From Microcaldota archaeon (lineage in GTDB: Archaea; Micrarchaeota; Micrarchaeia; Norongarragalinales; UBA10210): DNA of 7,939 nt. Location: the NCBI GenBank assembly GCA_013331595.1, contig DUGE01000113.1, positions 1 to 7,939 on the forward strand. Direction: 5' to 3'. Below the pieces are notes generated by a model, which worked only from the letters and a program-made list of their open reading frames with translations, searched no databases and was not told where the DNA came from. Below, piece after piece: positions 1 through 7,141 of this stretch; the first letter of the stretch is position 1; every line of letters starts with the position of its first letter. The position numbers were made by a program, and so were the translations under genes.

Positions 1-3000
1 TGATTGTGGTTTTCGCCCAGTCTTCGGCTTTCGCCCTGCAGCAGTCGGAGAAAGGCTGGTAGCCGTTTTCCACGCATGCGGCGCTCTCCTGGCATACTGC
101 CGAGCCGCTTGTTCGCCAGAATGCGCTTTGCTCTGCGCGCAGCTTTATTTTTTCGAGAATCGGTTTTACCACGTCGGGCATAAAGCCGACGTTTGACCTT
201 GCGAGGACGTTTGCCTGGTTGCCGGTTGGGCTTCCCACAGCCTGGATTGCAGTTGTGACAAAATCGGCGTACTCGCTCAAGCCCGACACGTTGTAAGTGC
301 CAACAGCATTTTCAACAAGCACGGTGACGCCTTTTTCTTTTGCAACGACAACGAGGTTTGACGGGTTTCTGCTTACGCCGAAAACTTGCGTTCCCGGCCC
401 GTCGAACTGGAATGGCGGATAGCGCTGTATGGGCTGGTCTGGGCTGGATGGCGAGGCAAGGTAAACGTCAATGGTCCTGTGCCCAAGCTGGTTGAGGTTT
501 GTCACTGCCCACAATTGCGGGTAGGTCGGGTCTGGTTTAGCGAAGCTTAAGACGGGAGTGTAAATCGGGCCTATGAAGAGCGAAGGCGAATCGAAAGCGT
601 CGAGGGTTGAAACCGTAATGTTCAAATAAGCCGGCACCGAGGTTAAGGTCGAGGGCGAGAGTTTTATCCTTATTTTCGCGGGCTTGAGGTGGTTGCCCAC
701 GGATTGGAATTGCTGGCATTGCGAATAGCTTTCGGGGTTGTAGCGGAGGACGTTGTTGCCGTTCTGCGTGAAGGCATTGAAACCGCGCGAGCAGGAAGAT
801 TCTTCCACCTGGCCTTGGGCGTTGACCCTGCAGGATTCGAAGCACGGGCTCGAGCCGTCATCCTGGTCTGCAGTTACGAGAATTGGGTTTGAAGTGCTGA
901 CTGAAACGGGCAGTGCGTCTGCGGGAAACAGGGGAGTTGCGCGCATTTGTATCGAGCCGCAGTCCTTGTCCTGGGATTGGGTTTGGAGCAATACTTTCTG
1001 CCTTTGGACCGGGTCGAATTTTACCACAACATAAGAGCCGCACGAATCGCGGGGAATCGAGCCGATGAGTGAAATGTTGCCGTCTGGAACCGGAGTTCCA
1101 AGGCATTCGGGAGAATTGGGCGGGAAGCAGCCGGGTGAAGAGCCGTTGGCACTGCCGACAACAACTTGCTTTACAACGCCGTTGTCCAAGCCCGAATAGC
1201 TGACGCCAACTGAAAGGTTGTAATTTCCGTCAGTGCTGGGAATTAGGAACTCTGTTCCTTCCACTCTCGAGCCCGCCCTGATGAAGCCCAAGTCAACTGA
1301 AAAGCCTGTTTGCGAGAAAGCGGGCTGGACAAGGGGAACGGGAACTCCGTCTTTCTTCAGTGAAGGCGGCTGGTATATCAAGCTTGAAGGCAAGTCCGAA
1401 GGCGTGTTGAAAACCAGCCTGGCGTTGGACAAGTTCGAACGCACGAGGATTGAGAATGATGCTTCAACGTAGCCGTGGTGGCATTGGTTTGCGAAGCCGT
1501 TCCTGCCGAAAGTCGGCAGGGTGTTTTCTGCTGTGCAGTTTGCCGTCGAGGAAGCTGCGAACGGGTCGGCATTGTGAACATTTGGGTATTGCTTCACGTC
1601 GTTAAATGCAACTACGGTAAAGTCGTCGGCGCGAACGCTCGACTGCTCTACGTTGTAGGTTGAAGTGTGGGTGGAGCTTTGGTTGCCCGCGGAAACATCC
1701 AAAGTCAATTGCCCGCCTTGCACGGGATTCAATGGAATTAGTGCAAACTCGCCGCCGAAAGTGAATCCTGCATCCATGTTGGAATAGCGGCGCAAGTGGT
1801 CCAAGCTTATTGAAACGGAATTGAGAAGCCCTTCACTGCCAAACATGGACACGGTCGTGTCAGCCGGGTTTGGCGGCGTTCCCTGTGAATCAGGCTGGTC
1901 GGGATAGCTTACAGTTGAAACGCCCAAGTAATTTCCTGGAGCATTGAATGAAAGCATAAGCTCGCCTGAATCTGGAAGGGTTGCAACATTGGGCTTGAGC
2001 ATGATTTCATAGGACATCAGCATGGGCCCGTAGGAAACCAAATCCTGCTGGGCGCCTGAAACGAACCTTGCAGTGAAATTGTCCCTAACTCCAGTAGCTC
2101 CAATCTGGTTGAACATAACGCGAATGCACGCGAAGTCGGAGCAGGTGGTGCCCAAACCGTTTATGGCGTACTGGCGGTCGAAGGAAGGCGCCCCGCATCC
2201 CGAAGCAAGCGGGCTTGCGGCGTTGAACCCAAGCTCGCGGGAGAACGGGTTGCGGTAGTACATTCCGCCCTGCACTAGATAACTCCGGTAGTGTACGGTG
2301 AAATTGTCCTCGTCAACTCCCTGCGGCAAAGGCTTTATTTCAAAAACTATTTTCACGGCCTTGCCCGTGGGGTGCGTTCCGCCCGCATAGGAAAAGTCCA
2401 CCCACGCCGCACTTGCATTTGCATAATTAACCTGCTGGGGAGTGCAGGATTGCGATTGCGAGCCCAATGATTTTGCGGCCGGGCCTGGAGGAGTCACGCT
2501 TTTTATCACCGCCCTGCTCGATTCGACGTCAAAATAAAACCCGAAGCTGTCCGAAGCGCTTGAAGTGTTTCCAAGCAAGGTGAAAGTGGCTTCGTAAGTC
2601 CTGCCCGGGTAAAGAACGCCGGCCGGGTCGTTAGAGCCTTGCAGTGAAACCTTGAAGTCTTTTATTTGGCTTATGCCAACGTCGCTCTCGCGCACGAGGT
2701 AAAACGTCACTTCAACAACCTGCCCGTCCATGACTATCGACTGGGATTCTCCAATAAACCCGGGTGCCATGACGCCAATGTCATAATGCAATCCCAAGCC
2801 CGCACGCAGGGAACAGCTGTCGAACGGCTCTTGAACTGCGCAAGAGCTTTCTAAAACACTCGTCCCTTCAGGGAACGCGGAAAACTGGGCGGTTGCAATC
2901 GGCTGGCCGTTGGCAAAATTCAACGCCCGCGCGATTACGGTTCCCCTTGCCCTTGAAAGGGACAAGTTCAATTGAACAACCGGCGCATTCATCACGATCG

Positions 3001-4612
3001 AGCCTGTTGCGAAGAAATTGTTTTTCGACGCGTTCACAACAACGCTCGCATTGCGGGGAATGAAGAGGAACTGCGCAGCCCCATTGCTGCCCGTATCCCC
3101 ATCCAGCCTAATGTTGTCCTGAGGCCGCCATACTACTATGGAAGCGTCAGGAACCGGCTGGCTGTCCGAACTTACGAAAATAATCAGCGTGCTCAAGTTC
3201 TCAAAAATCGGGGGGCAATCTGCACTCCCCGGACAGTGGGGAGGGACAATGCAATCCGGGCCAGTGCAAGTGTTGCAGTCCGGCCCTGTGCAAGTGCAAG
3301 TGCCGGTCGAACAAGAACAATCTGCGCCAGTGCAAATGCTGCAATTGGGGCCGGTGCAAATGCATTGGCCGTTGGAACACGAGCAGTCGGAACCGACGCA
3401 AGACTGGCAGTTGGAACCAGTGCAAGTCCCATTGCCCCCGTCTCCTCCGCCGAGCGAATAGAGGAGCACGTTCACCGCAGCGCCTGCATGGAAAAAGCCG
3501 CTGCTGTTGGATACGTATCCGAGTTTTGAAACGAGAATCTGGTAAAAGGGATTTCCGCTTGCATTCAGCACAATAGCCAGCCTGCCGCTCGAGTTGGTGA
3601 ACGAATCGGGAATCGCCACCGGAGTTGTCGAGCCTATCTTGAAAACCTGCACTTGGGCGGCCTGCACCGGAGTATTGTTTTGGTCTACGACTGAAAGGAC
3701 GGTAGTCTGCCATTCTCCGGATGCATTCGCACCGCCTGGCCCGTTCAACGGCGTGAGCACGACGTTAAGCAGGTTCGGGCCTTCAACCGTAATCGTAACG
3801 GCATTGGAATGCCCGTCGTAGGGCGCATAGCCGTCGGCCGCAACATCAGCATAGACAACCATGCCCACATCCAAATCTTCAACAGCAGCCCAGCCGTTCT
3901 CCACGTCAACGGTTTGCAAACGCGTGCCGGACTCCCGGTCGTAAATCGTTGCAATTGCGGAAGGCACAGTGGAATTCAAAGTGTCGCTCACGAAAAGATT
4001 CAGTATAACGCCGCGCGTGCTGTTCCAATCGTCAGGCCACCTGGAGAAATTAAGCTGGCCGCCGTTGCCCCCGCTCCCATTACCCGCACCGAAACCGGGC
4101 GGCCTTATTGGACCGGCGCCTGAAAGGGGCCTGAGGGAAATTTCAACGTACTTTTCATCAGGAATTGAAACGCGCTTGGAGCCGTTCTCAAAACCGTCTT
4201 TTGAAACGGCTATCTCGTACTCGCCTTGGGCAAGGTCGTCAAACAAGGCAACGCCATCTTCGGTCTTGAGCGAAGAAAGGTCTGAATCGTCTTGCGACAG
4301 GGTAACAAGCGCGTCGTTCACAGCGCCGCGCTCTCCAGTGACGCTCACGCTCAGGGAATAAGCCTGCCCAGCGCCTCCGCCGAGGGAAGAGCCGAACAAA
4401 AGCCAGCCCAGGCTCAATAATAGCAATAACAATAGTATGACTGCAACCGGAAGGGAAGGAATGTTTCGCTCTTCAAGCGGATTGACGAAATACTCGTAAA
4501 TTTTTGCGCCCTTGTCCTCAACTGCATCGCAGAACGAATACCATTTTTCGTTAAGCTGGTCCCAAATAGTCTGGCCGTCAGCCGAGCCTTCAGAGCCCCC
4601 CCCATCGTACAT
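1..4612 (-). CDS. Giant membrane-anchored, multidomain extracellular surface protein (C-terminus beyond window)
   Basis: The minus strand is open without a stop from the ATG at 4612 to base 1, giving 1,537 codons and no terminus. Residues 1-54 carry no signal peptide and are probably cytoplasmic. Residues 55-74 are a transmembrane helix with seven consecutive leucines, so the rest should be outside (type II topology, inferred). Residues 86-640 hold five beta-sandwich-like domains resembling carboxypeptidase-regulatory/PEGA modules, interrupted by a cysteine-rich array at 397-466. Residues 641-1537 are Ser/Thr/Asn/Pro-rich with scattered cysteine pairs and match no family I recognise. About 27 N-x-S/T sequons are spread over the outer part, consistent with a glycosylated surface protein. 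An in-frame TAA lies upstream of the ATG and no other ATG lies between them. A TATA-like box 26 nt upstream suggests a leaderless transcript. Adhesin, S-layer-associated or cell-contact roles are possible; none is shown. Confidence 0.88.
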   Translation of the reverse strand, partial: MYDGGGSEGSADGQTIWDQLNEKWYSFCDAVEDKGAKIYEYFVNPLEERNIPSLPVAVILLLLLLLSLGWLLFGSSLGGGAGQAYSLSVSVTGERGAVNDALVTLSQDDSDLSSLKTEDGVALFDDLAQGEYEIAVSKDGFENGSKRVSIPDEKYVEISLRPLSGAGPIRPPGFGAGNGSGGNGGQLNFSRWPDDWNSTRGVILNLFVSDTLNSTVPSAIATIYDRESGTRLQTVDVENGWAAVEDLDVGMVVYADVAADGYAPYDGHSNAVTITVEGPNLLNVVLTPLNGPGGANASGEWQTTVLSVVDQNNTPVQAAQVQVFKIGSTTPVAIPDSFTNSSGRLAIVLNASGNPFYQILVSKLGYVSNSSGFFHAGAAVNVLLYSLGGGDGGNGTCTGSNCQSCVGSDCSCSNGQCICTGPNCSICTGADCSCSTGTCTCTGPDCNTCTGPDCIVPPHCPGSADCPPIFENLSTLIIFVSSDSQPVPDASIVVWRPQDNIRLDGDTGSNGAAQFLFIPRNASVVVNASKNNFFATGSIVMNAPVVQLNLSLSRARGTVIARALNFANGQPIATAQFSAFPEGTSVLESSCAVQEPFDSCSLRAGLGLHYDIGVMAPGFIGESQSIVMDGQVVEVTFYLVRESDVGISQIKDFKVSLQGSNDPAGVLYPGRTYEATFTLLGNTSSASDSFGFYFDVESSRAVIKSVTPPGPAAKSLGSQSQSCTPQQVNYANASAAWVDFSYAGGTHPTGKAVKIVFEIKPLPQGVDEDNFTVHYRSYLVQGGMYYRNPFSRELGFNAASPLASGCGAPSFDRQYAINGLGTTCSDFACIRVMFNQIGATGVRDNFTARFVSGAQQDLVSYGPMLMSYEIMLKPNVATLPDSGELMLSFNAPGNYLGVSTVSYPDQPDSQGTPPNPADTTVSMFGSEGLLNSVSISLDHLRRYSNMDAGFTFGGEFALIPLNPVQGGQLTLDVSAGNQSSTHTSTYNVEQSSVRADDFTVVAFNDVKQYPNVHNADPFAASSTANCTAENTLPTFGRNGFANQCHHGYVEASFSILVRSNLSNARLVFNTPSDLPSSLIYQPPSLKKDGVPVPLVQPAFSQTGFSVDLGFIRAGSRVEGTEFLIPSTDGNYNLSVGVSYSGLDNGVVKQVVVGSANGSSPGCFPPNSPECLGTPVPDGNISLIGSIPRDSCGSYVVVKFDPVQRQKVLLQTQSQDKDCGSIQMRATPLFPADALPVSVSTSNPILVTADQDDGSSPCFESCRVNAQGQVEESSCSRGFNAFTQNGNNVLRYNPESYSQCQQFQSVGNHLKPAKIRIKLSPSTLTSVPAYLNITVSTLDAFDSPSLFIGPIYTPVLSFAKPDPTYPQLWAVTNLNQLGHRTIDVYLASPSSPDQPIQRYPPFQFDGPGTQVFGVSRNPSNLVVVAKEKGVTVLVENAVGTYNVSGLSEYADFVTTAIQAVGSPTGNQANVLARSNVGFMPDVVKPILEKIKLRAEQSAFWRTSGSAVCQESAACVENGYQPFSDCCRAKAEDWAKTTI
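2693..4357 (-). other. Five tandem carboxypeptidase-regulatory/PEGA-like beta domains
   Basis: Residues 86-640 can be split into five modules of about 80-100 residues. Each has a 'variable x-A-x-V' strand, a central turn with Gly/Asn, and a closing strand that ends in a Y/V-x-I-x-V-x-x-x-G-[YF]-like motif. The closing aromatic residues are F141 (SKDGF), Y262 (AADGY), Y366 (SKLGY), F533 (SKNNF) and F619 (MAPGF). The first three modules are joined by Gly/Pro/Asn-rich linkers, and the cysteine array lies between modules three and four. Domains of this type are common in secreted and surface proteins, where they form stalks or bind carbohydrate. The family assignment is by pattern only, without an alignment. 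Confidence 0.6.
3251..3424 (-). repeat. In-frame 66-bp tandem repeat encoding a cysteine-rich 22-residue unit (2.6 copies)
   Basis: Residues 397-454 repeat with exact 22-residue periodicity. Unit 1 is residues 397-418 (3424-3359), unit 2 is 419-440 (3358-3293) and unit 3 is a 14-residue partial copy, 441-454 (3292-3251). Every full unit has six cysteines with spacing C-x4-C-x2-C-x4-C-x-C-x4-C-x, and most copies read CTGxxC. Two more cysteines follow at 460 and 466, making 18 cysteines in 70 residues. The DNA copies differ at many third positions, so the periodicity is conserved at protein level. The likely role is a disulphide-knit stalk or a metal site between surface domains, by inference. 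Confidence 0.9.
4391..4450 (-). other. Transmembrane signal-anchor segment of the giant surface protein
   Basis: Residues 55-74 (PVAVI, seven Leu, SLGWLLFG) are uninterruptedly hydrophobic and long enough to cross a membrane once. Acidic and polar residues precede it, and Gly/Ser-rich sequence followed by beta domains comes after. The leucine run uses TTG, TTA and CTA codons, giving a simple-sequence look at DNA level (about 4415-4437), unlike the CTT/CTG/TTG mix elsewhere in the gene. It is the only strong membrane segment in the part of the protein that is visible. Confidence 0.85.
4596..4603 (-). repeat. G8 homopolymer immediately after the start codon of the surface protein gene
   Basis: Eight consecutive G residues on the coding strand span codons 4-6 (Gly-Gly-Gly). 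A second ATG at 4605-4603 overlaps the start of the tract in a different frame. It would reach the long reading frame if the tract gained one G or lost two. This is the kind of tract that can slip during replication or be miscalled in sequencing. Confidence 0.9.
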
Positions 4613-4634
4613 AACAAAAACAAGAGGAAAGGAG

Positions 4635-4642
4635 TTAAAAAA
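4635..4642 (-). promoter_or_regulatory. TATA-like box (box A) for the surface protein gene
   Basis: TTTTTTAA on the minus strand is preceded by a purine-rich stretch (GAAAAGG) that could serve as a TFB-recognition element. Its centre lies about 26 nt from the A of the ATG at 4612, the usual box A to transcription start distance in Archaea, so the transcript would begin at or very near the start codon. No Shine-Dalgarno-like sequence precedes the ATG; the region is pyrimidine-rich. Confidence 0.5.
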
Positions 4643-4672
4643 GCCTTTTCTTTCCCGCGTTTTCGCCAACTG

Positions 4673-4680
4673 TTTTTAAT
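4673..4680 (+). promoter_or_regulatory. TATA-like box (box A) for argS
   Basis: TTTTTAAT is centred about 26 nt upstream of the argS ATG at 4703, and the spacer is AT-rich. No GGAGG- or GGTG-like site lies before the start. The geometry mirrors that of the divergent surface protein promoter, so leaderless transcription is likely here too. It is predicted from spacing and composition only. Confidence 0.5.
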
Positions 4681-4702
4681 TAGTAAAAACTTAATCAAAC
4701 CT

Positions 4703-6448
4703 ATGAAAAGCAAAACCAAAGGCCATTCCGAAAACACCCTGCTTGAAAGCACGGGCGAATGCGAGAAAACCCTGGACAGCATCATTGAAAAAACGTTCGG
4801 CGTGAAAATCCAGAGCAAGGTTTCAACTGCAAAAGAACACGGCGACCTGGCGCTCCCATGCTTTCCCCTCGCGTCGCAATTGAAGAAAAACCCCAGGGAA
4901 ATCGCCGAAAAACTCGCAGCTGAATTCAACAGGAAACCCGCGCGCTTTTTCCAGCGCGCCGAGGCGTTGAATGGCTTCGTCAACTTTTTTTTCAACGGCG
5001 AATTCTACGCCCGAGTGCTCGGCGAAAGCTCGGGAGGAAACTACGGTAAAACCAAGCCAGATGAAAAAGAAAAAATCATGGTTGAATTCCCAAGCCCGAA
5101 CACCAACAAGCCCCTGCACTTGGGGCATTTGCGCAACATTTTCCTCGCAACTTCAATCGCCGCGCTCAACGAGTTTTCCGGCCGCAAAGTCTACCGCGTC
5201 GACTTGAACAACGACCGCGGCGTGCATATTTGCAAATCCATGCTTGCCTACGAAAGGTTCGGCAGCGGCCGCGAGCCGGACAAGAAGAGCGACCATTTCG
5301 TCGGGGATTTTTACGTGAAATACGCGCAGGAAGAGAAAAGCCACCCGGAGTTGGAAGAGGAAATCAAAGAAATGCTGAGGAAGTGGGAAGACGGCGACAA
5401 AAAAGTAAGGGCGTTGTGGACGAAAATGAACGGCTGGGCGCTCCAAGGCTTTGACGAAACCTACGCCCGCCTGGGAGTCAAGTTCGACAAGGTTTACAGC
5501 GAAAGCGAATTCTACGACAAGGCTAAGAAGGTCGTCGAGGAAGGGCTGGAGAAAGGCGTTTTCAAGAAAACTCCAGACGGCGCGGTAATCGCCGAGCTGG
5601 AGCAATTCAAACTGCCAAACAAGATTCTCCTGCGCGCCGACGGCACGAGCATTTACATGACCCAGGACATTTACCTCGCCGAACAAAAGTTCAAGGACTT
5701 CAAGGTCGACAAGTCGATTTACGTTGTAGGCTCCGAGCAAAACCTGCATTTCCAGCAGTTGTTCAAGATACTTGAGCTATTGGGATACGACTGGGCGAAA
5801 AACTGCATTCACTTGAGCTACGGAATGGTCAACCTTCCTACGGGCAGGATGAAAAGCCGAGAGGGGACTGTTGTCGATGCGGACAACCTTATTGACGAGG
5901 TGGAAAGCCTTGCTGCCGGAGAAATAACCAAGAGGCATCCGGAAGTTGTAAAGGAAGAGCTTAAGGAAAGGGCTTCGCTCATCGGCCAGGGCGCCCTCAG
6001 GTTTTTCATTTTGAAGTTCGACCCGCGCAGCGAACTGATTTACAACCCCGAGGAAAGCGTGAGCTTCGAAGGCGACACGGGGCCGTACGTCCAGTACACT
6101 TGCGTGCGCGCACGAAGCATCATCGAAAAAGCCGAAGCCGGCAAAAAACCTGAGGGCTCTTCGAAAGCAGCCCTCGAATTCAACGATGAGGAAAAGAAAG
6201 TCCTTTCACTATTGTCAAGATTTCCACAAGTTGCGCAAAGCGCCTGCACTTCGATGCAGCCGCACCAGCTTTGCGAATACTTGTTGCGCCTGAGCGCCTC
6301 GTTCAACGAATTTTACCACAAGCACAGCGTCCTCAACGCGTACAGCGAGGGGGAAAAGCAAAAGCGGATTGCGCTCGTGCAATCAACCGCATCAGTTTTG
6401 GAGAACGGGCTTTCACTATTGGGAATAAAAGTTCCGGAAAAAATGTGA
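4703..6448 (+). CDS. argS: Arginyl-tRNA synthetase
   Basis: This class I synthetase charges tRNA-Arg with arginine using ATP in the cytoplasm. The 581-residue length is normal for ArgS. The N-terminal Add-1-like domain covers about residues 15-115. The catalytic Rossmann core carries SPNTNKPLHLGHLRN, with the HIGH-motif equivalent HLGH at 139-142, and the KMSKS-equivalent loop GRMKSREG at 381-388. The anticodon-binding DALR domain begins near GPYVQYTCVRARSI (about 460-473) and ends in the typical LGI-x-VPEKM. The ATG at 4703 is preferred because no other ATG lies upstream and a TATA-like box sits 26 nt before it. It is transcribed divergently from the surface protein gene and ends 4 bp from the convergent tpiA stop. 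The HLGH and MKSREG signature regions read more like the form I associate with some bacteria (for example Bacteroidetes) than the SVNPNKPWHIGH form of many euryarchaea. Confidence 0.97.
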   Translation: MKSKTKGHSENTLLESTGECEKTLDSIIEKTFGVKIQSKVSTAKEHGDLALPCFPLASQLKKNPREIAEKLAAEFNRKPARFFQRAEALNGFVNFFFNGEFYARVLGESSGGNYGKTKPDEKEKIMVEFPSPNTNKPLHLGHLRNIFLATSIAALNEFSGRKVYRVDLNNDRGVHICKSMLAYERFGSGREPDKKSDHFVGDFYVKYAQEEKSHPELEEEIKEMLRKWEDGDKKVRALWTKMNGWALQGFDETYARLGVKFDKVYSESEFYDKAKKVVEEGLEKGVFKKTPDGAVIAELEQFKLPNKILLRADGTSIYMTQDIYLAEQKFKDFKVDKSIYVVGSEQNLHFQQLFKILELLGYDWAKNCIHLSYGMVNLPTGRMKSREGTVVDADNLIDEVESLAAGEITKRHPEVVKEELKERASLIGQGALRFFILKFDPRSELIYNPEESVSFEGDTGPYVQYTCVRARSIIEKAEAGKKPEGSSKAALEFNDEEKKVLSLLSRFPQVAQSACTSMQPHQLCEYLLRLSASFNEFYHKHSVLNAYSEGEKQKRIALVQSTASVLENGLSLLGIKVPEKM

Positions 6449-6452
6449 GCAA

Positions 6453-7130
6453 TCACAAAAGCGAAGCCAGCCACGCGCGCGGGTTTTGCGCCTTGACGAA
6501 AGCGCTTGCAAGCAGGACGCCATTGGCGCCAAGCTCCAGGCACTTGCGGTAATCCTCGGCATTTGAAACGCCCGCGCCAACAAGCACGACGAGGTTCTTG
6601 CTCACGGCCTTGATTTTGCACACCGCATTCTCAACAACCAGCGGCTGGGCGCGGGAAACGCTGACGCCCGAACCGATTAATTCCGGAGGCTCTACTGCAA
6701 TGGCCCAAGGCTTTGGGCTCAATTCAGCGAACAAAACGCCCTTGTCAACAGTGTCTGCGCAAACGATTGTCTTCAAGCCCATTTGCCCGGCCTTTGCCAA
6801 GGCGCCGCGAACGTGGTCCGTGGGAATTTTTTTCTCGGAATGATTGAGCAAAGTGCCCTTGCACCCTTGGGCGGCAATGGCCTCGAGCGTGACGCTTCCG
6901 GTGTGCGCGCCCGGCTCGTTCGCATCAGAGTGCTGCGCGAAAAACCACAAGTTGTCCGAAGAATATTTTTTGGCGTAATGCAAATCAACAGTCTCAGGGC
7001 ATAAAATTATTTTATCGCCGGTTTTCTTGGACAAGGCAGAAGCGGTTTTTATCAGGGAAAGGCCACGCTCGCCCGTAGATTCGTGATAGGCCTTGAAATT
7101 CAATGCAATAATCCCTTTCAAAAAAAGCAC
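6453..7130 (-). CDS. tpiA: Triosephosphate isomerase, archaeal type
   Basis: The enzyme interconverts dihydroxyacetone phosphate and glyceraldehyde 3-phosphate in glycolysis and gluconeogenesis. At about 225 residues it has the short archaeal form of the TIM barrel; bacterial and eukaryotic enzymes are nearer 250. Counting from the GTG at 7130, N11-F-K13 is the substrate-binding Asn/Lys pair, H97 in NHSE is the catalytic histidine, E147 in VEPPELIGSG is the catalytic base, which leads into loop 6, and GAGVS (185-189) plus GVLLAS (204-209) form the phosphate-binding end. The start is uncertain. A GGTG Shine-Dalgarno match overlaps the GTG and sits 6 nt before an in-frame TTG at 7121, giving MKGIIALNFK, which fits the short N-termini of archaeal homologues better. 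It lies 11 bp after the small helical gene, so co-transcription is likely, and it converges on argS. Confidence 0.95.
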   Translation of the reverse strand: MLFLKGIIALNFKAYHESTGERGLSLIKTASALSKKTGDKIILCPETVDLHYAKKYSSDNLWFFAQHSDANEPGAHTGSVTLEAIAAQGCKGTLLNHSEKKIPTDHVRGALAKAGQMGLKTIVCADTVDKGVLFAELSPKPWAIAVEPPELIGSGVSVSRAQPLVVENAVCKIKAVSKNLVVLVGAGVSNAEDYRKCLELGANGVLLASAFVKAQNPRAWLASLL

Positions 7131-7135
7131 CTTTC
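7128..7135 (-). promoter_or_regulatory. Shine-Dalgarno site for tpiA
   Basis: GAAAGGTG on the minus strand contains GGTG, complementary to the CACC of the archaeal 16S rRNA 3' end. It overlaps the GTG that gives the longest reading frame and stands 6 nt before the TTG at 7121-7119. This spacing favours TTG as the real start. It matches the site before the neighbouring gene. Confidence 0.55.
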
Positions 7136-7141
7136 AAAAGT

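Noticed and set aside
537..1106. Several 60-100 codon frames on both strands
   Set aside because: All lie within the continuous surface protein frame, show no ribosome-binding site or TATA-like box and no protein-like pattern.
3251..3424. CRISPR-like or satellite array because of regular 66-bp spacing
   Set aside because: There are no constant repeats with unique spacers; the period is a multiple of three, in frame, and explained by cysteine spacing in the protein.
3138..3461. Plus-strand 107-codon frame with repeated PVQ motifs
   Set aside because: Another antisense shadow of the 66-bp repeat; no start signal and no recognisable domain.
2972..3529. Plus-strand 185-codon frame rich in Ala, Ser and Arg
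   Set aside because: It is antisense to the cysteine-rich repeat and flanking domains of the surface protein; its repetitive composition is the reverse complement of that repeat.
4613..4702. Possible tRNA or small RNA in the divergent gap
   Set aside because: Only 90 bp, dominated by two TATA-like boxes and homopolymeric runs; no cloverleaf arms or stable stem was found by eye.
4414..4995. Minus-strand 193-codon frame spanning the promoter region and the 5' end of argS
   Set aside because: It overlaps the well-supported argS and surface protein starts; no domain is seen, and its end is the out-of-frame reading of the leucine run.
5153..5749. Minus-strand 198-codon frame opposite argS
   Set aside because: Fully antisense to the conserved ArgS catalytic core; the long open frame reflects codon composition of argS.
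6598..7004. Plus-strand frames opposite tpiA
   Set aside because: They overlap the conserved active-site coding sequence of triosephosphate isomerase on the other strand and have no signals of their own.
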